This document shows, piece by piece, positions 1 to 5,397 of a stretch of DNA of 9,090 bases. The stretch comes from Campylobacteraceae bacterium (lineage in GTDB: Bacteria > Campylobacterota > Campylobacteria > Campylobacterales > Sulfurovaceae). The position numbers and the translations under genes are program-made. Below the pieces are notes generated by a model. It searched no databases. It was not told where the DNA came from and saw nothing but the letters and a program-made list of their open reading frames with translations. Each line of letters opens with the position of its first letter. Within the stretch, counting starts at the first letter, position 1. Where the stretch lies: NCBI GenBank assembly GCA_027063105.1, contig JAMOSL010000115.1:1-9090 (forward strand), read 5' to 3'.

Positions 1-398
1 TTTATTTACCTGTTGATGTGGTTGTTGCACCAGAATTTTCAGACAGCACTATTACTAAATATCTTCCTGCACAAGAGATACCGAAAGATTGGATTGGACT
101 TGATATAGGACCTGCATCTAGTAGACTATTTCGTTCTGCATTAAATGATGCACAAACTATTATTTGGAATGGACCTATGGGAGTTTATGAAATGGATAAG
201 TTTTCTAAGGGAAGCATGAAAATGTCTCATGATATAGCAGATACTCATGCTACTACGATAGTTGGTGGTGGAGATACTGCTGATGTAGCTCAAAGAGCAG
301 GTGATGTTGATGAAATGACATTTGTTAGTACAGGTGGTGGAGCAAGTCTTGAACTGATAGAAGAGAAGCTTTTACCTGGAATAGAGGCACTTAAATGA
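1..398 (+). CDS. pgk: Phosphoglycerate kinase, C-terminal part (5' end outside window)
   Basis: Phosphoglycerate kinase interconverts 1,3-bisphosphoglycerate + ADP and 3-phosphoglycerate + ATP in the cytoplasmic glycolytic/gluconeogenic pathway. The reading frame is open from base 3 and gives the last 131 residues, starting at the conserved LPVDVVVA strand, so the GTG at base 18 is an internal Val codon and not a start. C-terminal nucleotide-binding-lobe motifs are present in order: IGPAS, WNGPMGVYE, the GGGDTAD glycine-rich loop and FVSTGGGASLE. The TGA stop shares bases with the tpiA ATG (ATGA at 395-398), which implies translational coupling. A gap gene commonly lies upstream in this phylum but cannot be seen here. 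Identity is secure; only the N-terminal substrate lobe is missing, through the window boundary. Confidence 0.97.
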   Translation, partial: YLPVDVVVAPEFSDSTITKYLPAQEIPKDWIGLDIGPASSRLFRSALNDAQTIIWNGPMGVYEMDKFSKGSMKMSHDIADTHATTIVGGGDTADVAQRAGDVDEMTFVSTGGGASLELIEEKLLPGIEALK

Positions 399-1084
399 TT
401 TTTGCTGGAAATTTTAAAACTAATCATACGAGAGTCTCAACGAAAAGATATATAGAAGATTTAAATAAAAAGATAGAATATGCACCAACAGAGCATAGTA
501 TCTATATTTTTCCTCCTCTTATGGCAATTGATAATTATGAAACTTCTGCAACTATTGGGGTTCAAAATGCCTATCCTGCAGAAAATGGAGCATTTACAGG
601 TGAAATTGGACTTGAACAGCTAGAAGAGTTTAAAATTAAAACTATTTTGATTGGACATAGTGAGAGACGAGAACATTTAAGAGAATCACAAGATATAGTA
701 TCATCAAAATTTAATTTTTTTAAAGAGAATGGATTTGAAATAATATATTGTATTGGTGAACCTCTTGAGATTAGAGATATGGGTGATGATGAGGTGATGA
801 GGTATCTTTCAGCTCAGTTTGAAGGAATAGATATAAATTATGAGAATTTAATTATTGCTTATGAACCAATTTGGGCGATTGGAACAGGTAGAAGTGCTAC
901 AGTAGAAGAAATTTCAAGTACGCATAAATCTCTTAAAGAAATAGTTAATAAGCCATTATTATATGGGGGAAGTGCAAAACCTAGTAATATTCAAGATATA
1001 ATTGCTATAGATGGTGTAGATGGTGTGTTAGTAGGTAGTGCATCTTTAAGTGTTAATAGTTTTTATGAGATGATAAATAGCTAA
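395..1084 (+). CDS. tpiA: Triosephosphate isomerase
   Basis: Cytoplasmic enzyme interconverting dihydroxyacetone phosphate and glyceraldehyde 3-phosphate, one step before GAPDH/Pgk. The 229-residue protein is shorter than the usual ~250, as is normal for Campylobacterota. TIM-barrel catalytic residues are visible: Lys8 in AGNFKTN, His88 in IGHSERRE, Glu157 in AYEPIWAIGTG, and the phosphate-binding loops YGGSAKPSN (190-198) and GVLVGSASL near the C-terminus. The ATG at 395 overlaps the pgk stop (ATGA), and an AGAGG Shine-Dalgarno sits at 383-387 inside pgk, so the start is well supported and the two genes are co-transcribed. In many relatives fabI follows tpiA; here a porin with its own upstream region follows instead. 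No clear terminator is seen directly after the stop. Confidence 0.97.
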   Translation: MIFAGNFKTNHTRVSTKRYIEDLNKKIEYAPTEHSIYIFPPLMAIDNYETSATIGVQNAYPAENGAFTGEIGLEQLEEFKIKTILIGHSERREHLRESQDIVSSKFNFFKENGFEIIYCIGEPLEIRDMGDDEVMRYLSAQFEGIDINYENLIIAYEPIWAIGTGRSATVEEISSTHKSLKEIVNKPLLYGGSAKPSNIQDIIAIDGVDGVLVGSASLSVNSFYEMINS

Positions 1085-1087
1085 ATT

Positions 1088-1190
1088 TTGACAAATTTGT
1101 TAATTATTTATTAATTTAAGCATTAACTATTCATTAATAGTGTATACTTCTTTCATTAACCGTTATTGACGGAATATATTTGAAAGAAGA
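1088..1190 (+). promoter_or_regulatory. Porin upstream region: -10 candidate, phased CATTAA repeats, inverted repeat
   Basis: The best -10 candidate is TATACT at 1143-1148, directly preceded by TG; it has no good -35. A TTGACA at 1088-1093 followed by TTAATT at 1111-1116 (17-nt spacing) is a weaker alternative. CATTAA occurs three times on the same strand, at 1121, 1132 and 1154, i.e. spaced 11 and 22 bp and therefore on one face of the helix around the -10. A perfect 9-bp inverted repeat, CTTCTTTCA (1147-1155) and TGAAAGAAG (1181-1189), has the gene's purine-rich ribosome site in its right arm. A small CCGT/ACGG hairpin (1160-1172) lies between the arms. Motifs are read directly; their regulatory role is inference. 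Confidence 0.45.
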
Positions 1191-1194
1191 TATT

Positions 1195-2307
1195 ATGAAA
1201 ATTATAGATATAAGTTTAATTACTGCTATTGCAGTAAGTGGAGTAATTGCTGGTGGAGATATTGAGAAAGTTGAGACAGAAATTATTGAGATTGAGAAGG
1301 TTGTTGAACCTACAAAAACAACTGTAGATGGTAATTTAAAAGCTTACAGTTATACTAATGATTCTGTAGATTTTTATGATAAAGAGAGTTCATCAACAGC
1401 TACAGCTGTGACTCTTAATGTTTCTCATGAAATAATAAATGGTGTAACAGCTAATTTTACAGCATTAGGATATACAGATTTAGGGGATGAAGCAGGTCTT
1501 CATAAAATGGAAGGTCAAAGTACAGGAGCATTTTTCAATGTTGCTAACTTGACAGCTAGTTATGCTAATACAACTTTTATTGCTGGTCGACAGACACTTG
1601 ATACTCCAATGATTGGTAGTTTTGATTGGCTATTAGCTCCAACAGGATTTGAAGCATATACATTAGTTAATAAATCAGTAAATAATTTGACTCTAGTAGC
1701 ATCTTTTGTTGATAAAATAAGAGCAAATAACTCTGGTGAGGAGTTTGTAAAATTAGATGGAGACAACTTTACTATCGGTGCTTCATATAGTGATGCTTTT
1801 AGTGCTAGTGTTTGGTATTATAATGTTGATGCAGCTAATTATACAGAAGTTTATGCTGATGCTGGTTATACATATTCTGATATAAAAGTAGAAGGACAAG
1901 TTATCTCAACTGATTATGATGATGAGGGTGAAGATTCTACTGTTTATGGTGTTAAAGCATCTGGAATTTTCTCTAATATAAACTTATCAGCTGCTTATAA
2001 TAGTGTAAATGATAGAGAAGCTGGTGCAATTGAAATTGATAGCTTATATACAAGTAGTTGGAATATTAATGCATCAGAAATTATAGCAGATTCCTATAGA
2101 ATAGAAGCAGGAACTCAGTATGCTGGAATTTCAGCTACAGCTAGTTATGCAGATTATGATACAGCCAATGAAGTAGATGTTATTTTAAATTATGCATTTA
2201 ATAATGCTTTATCAATGGATGCAATTTATACATCTACAGAATATGATACAACTAGTGATGATGGTGCAGAGGATGCATTAGAATTAATTGCTACATATAA
2301 GTTTTAA
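1195..2307 (+). CDS. Outer-membrane porin, Campylobacterota Opr-type
   Basis: Predicted outer-membrane beta-barrel channel of 370 residues. The N-terminus (MKIIDISLITAIAVSGVIAGGD) is a Sec signal peptide with a likely cleavage near IA/GG, followed by the acidic GGDIEKVE stretch typical of Campylobacterota porins. The body alternates polar and hydrophobic residues, rich in Tyr, Ser, Thr, Asn and Asp, as in transmembrane beta strands. GRQTLDTPM and LLAPTGFEAYTL (about residues 125-155) resemble the OprD-like GRQ...P..FEG segment. The chain ends in ...ATYKF, and a terminal Phe is the usual barrel-assembly signal. The ATG at 1195 is preferred because AAAGAAGA lies 5-8 bases upstream; an upstream in-frame TTG at 1180 would put charged residues before the signal peptide. 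Substrate specificity cannot be read from sequence. Other beta-barrel families are possible but less likely. Confidence 0.85.
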   Translation: MKIIDISLITAIAVSGVIAGGDIEKVETEIIEIEKVVEPTKTTVDGNLKAYSYTNDSVDFYDKESSSTATAVTLNVSHEIINGVTANFTALGYTDLGDEAGLHKMEGQSTGAFFNVANLTASYANTTFIAGRQTLDTPMIGSFDWLLAPTGFEAYTLVNKSVNNLTLVASFVDKIRANNSGEEFVKLDGDNFTIGASYSDAFSASVWYYNVDAANYTEVYADAGYTYSDIKVEGQVISTDYDDEGEDSTVYGVKASGIFSNINLSAAYNSVNDREAGAIEIDSLYTSSWNINASEIIADSYRIEAGTQYAGISATASYADYDTANEVDVILNYAFNNALSMDAIYTSTEYDTTSDDGAEDALELIATYKF

Positions 2308-2327
2308 ATCTATCCTAAACAACTTCT

Positions 2328-2383
2328 GGCCCACTTCAGAAACCTCCTTGTTTTCACTCTCTCTGAGAGTGTTGGAGTGGGCT
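2328..2383 (+). terminator. Compact three-way-junction RNA structure after porin (terminator or 3'-UTR RNA)
   Basis: Starting 21 bases after the porin stop, 56 nt can fold into an uninterrupted three-way junction. The outer stem has 12 pairs (2328-2339 with 2372-2383, three of them G-U). Hairpin A (2340-2353) has a 4-bp AAAC/GTTT stem with loop CTCCTT. One unpaired T follows. Hairpin B (2355-2371) has a 7-bp CACTCTC/GAGAGTG stem and a 3-nt loop. The segment is visibly richer in G+C than its surroundings. Only a broken U-rich tract follows (TCTCTATTTAAGCTTTATTTATT), so it is not a textbook intrinsic terminator, although its position between two transcription units suggests that job. The fold is from manual pairing; function is inferred. 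Confidence 0.5.
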
Positions 2384-2419
2384 AAAATCTCTATTTAAGC
2401 TTTATTTATTATATTAGAA

Positions 2420-2437
2420 TATAATATACTAAAGGAA
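2420..2437 (+). promoter_or_regulatory. Candidate -10 and ribosome-binding site for HAD gene
   Basis: A perfect TATAAT lies at 2420-2425, partly overlapping a second TATACT at 2425-2430, in a very AT-rich stretch after the porin 3' structure. No convincing -35 is present, which is common for sigma-70 promoters in Campylobacterota. AAGGAA at 2432-2437 is the likely Shine-Dalgarno for the ATG at 2443. If transcription starts about 7 bases after TATAAT, the ribosome site would lie at the very 5' end of the mRNA. Confidence 0.4.
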
Positions 2438-2442
2438 ATTTT

Positions 2443-3039
2443 ATGAAAAAAAATATAGCATTTTTTGATTTTGACGGAACAATTAGTAATAAAGATAGTC
2501 TTGTTGAATTCACTCAATATGCAGTAGGTAAACCTAGGTATTATATGGGAATTATATATCTTACTCCTATACTTATAGCATTTAAATTAAAGATAATTAA
2601 AAATCATAAAGCAAAAGAGATGTTTTTATCACACTTTTTTAAAAATTGGAATAGAGATAAATTTGTAAATATTGCAGATAATTACTCTTTTGAAGAATTA
2701 GACAAAATTGTTCGTAAAAAAGCATTAGATAAAATAAAGTGGCATAAGAATCAAGGGGATAAGGTTGTTGTTGTATCAGCTTCTATTCATTGTTGGCTTC
2801 TTGAATGGTGCAAACGAGAAGATATATCTCTTATATCTACAAAATTGGATTATATAGATGATAAATTAACAGGAAGATTTGCAACTCCAAACTGCTATGG
2901 TCAAGAAAAAGTTAGTCGAATTCATGAAGCCTATTATCTTAAAGATTATAATATTATTTATGCTTATGGAGATAGTCTTGGCGATAAAGAACTGTTAGAG
3001 TTAGCACATAAACCATTTTTTAAACCATTTAGTGATTAA
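2443..3039 (+). CDS. HAD-superfamily subfamily IB hydrolase (phosphatase)
   Basis: Cytoplasmic HAD-fold phosphatase of the PSPase-like IB group, 198 residues, close in pattern to the uncharacterised HAD-IB hydrolases. All catalytic motifs are visible: motif I DFDGT with nucleophile Asp9 and Asp11; motif II VVVSAS with Ser112; motif III Lys156 in GQEKVSRI; motif IV YGDSLGDKELL with Asp177 and Asp181 for Mg2+. The segment at about residues 25-75, with a hydrophobic stretch YYMGIIYLTPILIAF, is the helical cap that selects the substrate and may associate with membrane. The start is supported by AAGGAA 5 bases upstream. The stop is 3 bases from the next ATG, so the two genes are probably one operon. 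True phosphoserine phosphatase (SerB) is less likely given the short length and divergent cap. The substrate is unknown. Confidence 0.88.
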   Translation: MKKNIAFFDFDGTISNKDSLVEFTQYAVGKPRYYMGIIYLTPILIAFKLKIIKNHKAKEMFLSHFFKNWNRDKFVNIADNYSFEELDKIVRKKALDKIKWHKNQGDKVVVVSASIHCWLLEWCKREDISLISTKLDYIDDKLTGRFATPNCYGQEKVSRIHEAYYLKDYNIIYAYGDSLGDKELLELAHKPFFKPFSD

Positions 3040-3042
3040 TAT

Positions 3043-4083
3043 ATGTTTATTAAATTTTTTATATTATTACTTATTACACAATCTTTATATTCTGAAGGTA
3101 AAACAGATTGTGATAGTGGATTTTGGCATTTAAGTAAATATAATTTTCAAAAAGCCATTTATTTTTTCAAAAAATCATGTGATAGTGGATATGGAAGAGG
3201 TTGTTTAGAATTTGCACAAATGTATGATTATGCTAAAGGTATTAATAGAGATACGGATATAGCATATAAATTTTATAAGAAATCTTGTCGCTTTAATAAT
3301 GCTAGTGGATGTTTTCATCTTGGACAATTTTATGAAAATGGAATAGTTGTTGAAAAAAATAATCTAATAGCTTTAGAAAAATATGCTTATTCCTGTGATA
3401 TTGGAAATGGAGCTGGGTGTAGTAGTCTGGGGCTTTTATATAGAGATGGCAAAGGTATTAAGCAGAATATATCTAAGGCAAAATTATATTTAGATAAAGG
3501 TTGTTCATTGAAAAGTGGACTAGGGTGTATAGAACTAGCTAAATTAAATATTAAAACTTTAAAAACGGAACAGTCTTATATCAATGCAATATCTATATAT
3601 ACTCAAAGGTGCAGTAAGTTTTATAATAATGCTTGTTTATATTTAGGTGATATTTATAGGCAATCTAATAGTATATTCTATGATTATAATAAATCTAAAA
3701 AATATTTAACTAAAGCTTGTAATTTTAATAATAATGAAGCTTGTTTAATATTGAAAAACCCAGATTTTAAATTAAAAAAGAGCATTATCCCAACTCCTAA
3801 TTCAATATCCAAAGAGCAATATTATAATTTAGGAATGAAATATTTTAGAGGAGAAAATATTAGACAAAATACTCGTTTATCTAAAAAATATTTTACAATA
3901 GCCTGTTATTTAGATTATATTACAAGCTGTAATATGTTAGGGTTTATATATGAATATGATGATAAAGGAATAAAAGATTTAAATATGGCGAATAGATACT
4001 ACAAGAGAGCATGTTTTCTTGGAGATAACTACTCTTGTAAAATTCTATTAAGTAGCCCCAAGGCTCATACTGAAGATAGGTAG
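3043..4083 (+). CDS. Secreted Sel1-like repeat protein, Hcp-type with paired cysteines
   Basis: Secreted, probably periplasmic, solenoid protein of 346 residues. Residues 1-17 (MFIKFFILLLITQSLYS) form a signal peptide. The rest consists of Sel1-like alpha-alpha repeats, each with a C-x7-C pair: 46/54, 82/90, 118/126, 154/162, 190/198, 226/234, 288/296 and 324/332. The period is exactly 36 residues through the first six pairs and again between the last two. A 62-residue interval (226 to 288) containing a basic, Pro-rich linker (about 236-254) breaks the array. Cys23 is unpaired in this scheme. Exported Helicobacter cysteine-rich proteins (Hcp) have this plan, with one disulfide per repeat; their partners are mostly unknown. 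Neither a lipobox nor an enzymatic motif was found. The ATG is 3 bases after the HAD stop, without a clear Shine-Dalgarno, suggesting coupled translation. The 3' end overlaps the opposite-strand gspF by 36 bp. Confidence 0.9.
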   Translation: MFIKFFILLLITQSLYSEGKTDCDSGFWHLSKYNFQKAIYFFKKSCDSGYGRGCLEFAQMYDYAKGINRDTDIAYKFYKKSCRFNNASGCFHLGQFYENGIVVEKNNLIALEKYAYSCDIGNGAGCSSLGLLYRDGKGIKQNISKAKLYLDKGCSLKSGLGCIELAKLNIKTLKTEQSYINAISIYTQRCSKFYNNACLYLGDIYRQSNSIFYDYNKSKKYLTKACNFNNNEACLILKNPDFKLKKSIIPTPNSISKEQYYNLGMKYFRGENIRQNTRLSKKYFTIACYLDYITSCNMLGFIYEYDDKGIKDLNMANRYYKRACFLGDNYSCKILLSSPKAHTEDR

Positions 4084-5262
4084 TAACATTGCTGCAACAA
4101 TAACGCCAACAACAAGACCAATAAATAGCATCATAAATGGTTCTAATAGACTAAGTAAAAGCTTAAGTTTATCTTCATTCTCTTCATTATATAGAGCCGA
4201 GATATTATCTAATATATTTGCTACTTCACTAGACTCTTCCCCTAATGCTAGTGCTTGCATGAAATTTCTTTTTAATTTTACACCTTTTGAAATATGTAAT
4301 GCATGAGATAATTTATTCCCTTCTAGTACTTTCTCTGAAGCATTTGAAAATAACTGACTTAGTGCTGTATTACTAAAAGTAGATGAGGCTAATTTTACTC
4401 CATGAGCATAAGCAACTCCAGAGCTTAACATCAAAGATAAAATATAACTAAATCGTCCTAATTCATAATTTTGAATTAGTGTTCCAATGACTGGTAGTTT
4501 TAATAATATTGTATCAACTCTTCTTTTAAATCCGATAACTTTAATATAAATGATTTTAAACGATATTATAAATAATAGCAATCCAATTAATAAAGCCATA
4601 TAATGAGCACTTAAAAAATCACTAATTCCTAAGACAAATTGAGTTATAGGTGGTAAAGCTTGACCAGTATCTGCAAAAATTCCAGTAATTTTAGGAACAA
4701 CAAAAGTTATCAGAAACCCACTCATCCCTATTGCTACAGTAAATATAAACATAGGATATGCCATCGCATTTCCTACTTGTTTTTTTACTTTTGTTTGTGC
4801 CGAAAAAAAGTTTCCCATATTGGTTAGAACACTAACCATTTTCCCACTTTGCCCAGCTATATTAATACTCTGTAGAAAAAAATCAGGAAGGGAATAAACT
4901 TTTTGAGTATTCAATGCAACAAATAGAGAACGACCCTCTTCCATCATTGTTTTTAATGAGCTTAAAAAATCACTATATTTTTTTTCATTTTCATGTTGAT
5001 TTTCTAATAGTTTAATTGCTGTGACAACAGTCATTCCTGAATTAAGGTAAGATGATAGTTCTTTAGCAAAGCTACTAAGCATTACTCCCGACATTTGTCT
5101 CTTTGAAAAAGCTTCCATTGATAATTTTTGTGTAGGATTTATTCTCTCATAATGTATTGATTGTGATTTTAATTTTTGCTTAGCCTCTTCTAGCGTAGAT
5201 GCATTTATCGAACCTTTTACGCTTTTTCCTAAATGATTTATACCCTTATATTTAAAAAGCAT
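4048..5262 (-). CDS. Type II secretion / type IV pilus inner-membrane platform protein, GspF/PilC family
   Basis: Polytopic inner-membrane platform protein of 404 residues, the size expected for GspF/PilC, which couples the cytoplasmic ATPase (GspE/PilB) to pseudopilus or pilus assembly. Two T2SSF repeat domains are seen at about residues 62-188 and 265-392, with transmembrane segments near 170-190, 222-242 and 374-397. Family features are visible: ELSSYLNSGMTVVTAI in domain 1, INIAGQSGKM (compare the usual GE.SG.L), and LALGEESSEVANIL in domain 2. The start at 5262 is supported by AGGAG four bases upstream on the minus strand. No ATPase, pilin or secretin gene adjoins it here, so its machine must be encoded elsewhere, and whether it serves T2SS or pili cannot be decided. 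Its last codons overlap the convergent Sel1-protein gene. Confidence 0.93.
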   Translation of the reverse strand: MLFKYKGINHLGKSVKGSINASTLEEAKQKLKSQSIHYERINPTQKLSMEAFSKRQMSGVMLSSFAKELSSYLNSGMTVVTAIKLLENQHENEKKYSDFLSSLKTMMEEGRSLFVALNTQKVYSLPDFFLQSINIAGQSGKMVSVLTNMGNFFSAQTKVKKQVGNAMAYPMFIFTVAIGMSGFLITFVVPKITGIFADTGQALPPITQFVLGISDFLSAHYMALLIGLLLFIISFKIIYIKVIGFKRRVDTILLKLPVIGTLIQNYELGRFSYILSLMLSSGVAYAHGVKLASSTFSNTALSQLFSNASEKVLEGNKLSHALHISKGVKLKRNFMQALALGEESSEVANILDNISALYNEENEDKLKLLLSLLEPFMMLFIGLVVGVIVAAMLLPIFSMSLGAT

Positions 5263-5282
5263 AATGCTCCTCTTTTGTGTAG

Positions 5283-5324
5283 ATTATATAATGTATTATA
5301 TCCTATTCTTTAACAAAACAACAA
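5283..5324 (-). promoter_or_regulatory. Candidate gspF promoter
   Basis: Reading the minus strand, two TATAAT hexamers occur upstream of the gspF start, at 5300-5295 and 5288-5283. The distal one has TTGTTG at 5324-5319 with 18-nt spacing, a partial -35. The proximal one gives a leader of roughly 15 nt before the ATG, just enough for the AGGAG ribosome site. Which one is used cannot be told from sequence. Confidence 0.45.
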
Positions 5325-5336
5325 GCTTAAATAGAG

Positions 5337-5393
5337 TATTATCCGATAATTTTTACCACTGGATTTTAGTGATAAGAGGTAATTTTTAGGAGA
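5337..5393 (+). promoter_or_regulatory. nrdA upstream region: -10 candidates and ribosome-binding site
   Basis: Two -10-like hexamers, TATTAT (5337-5342) and GATAAT (5345-5350), lie upstream of nrdA without a good -35. The leader contains a short CACT/AGTG stem (5357-5360 with 5368-5371) and a strong Shine-Dalgarno, AGGAGA, at 5388-5393, four bases before the ATG. I looked for paired NrdR-box palindromes and saw none. Promoter placement is tentative; the ribosome site is clear. Confidence 0.4.
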
Positions 5394-5397
5394 ATAA

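Noticed and set aside
1127..1140. CTATT-CATT-AATAG hairpin as a tpiA terminator
   Set aside because: Only five AT-rich pairs and no following T tract, so it is too weak to call.
1180..1194. In-frame TTG at 1180 as the porin start
   Set aside because: It would add KEDI before the signal peptide and has no spaced ribosome site. The ATG at 1195 has AAAGAAGA at the correct distance and yields a normal signal peptide.
1560..1766. Open frame on the minus strand inside the porin
   Set aside because: It lies wholly within a well-supported gene, has no recognisable motif or upstream ribosome site, and reads as antisense to beta-barrel codons.
5337..5397. NrdR-box regulation of nrdA
   Set aside because: No pair of ACACWATATMTTGTGT-like palindromes could be found; the short CACT/AGTG stem is too small to count.
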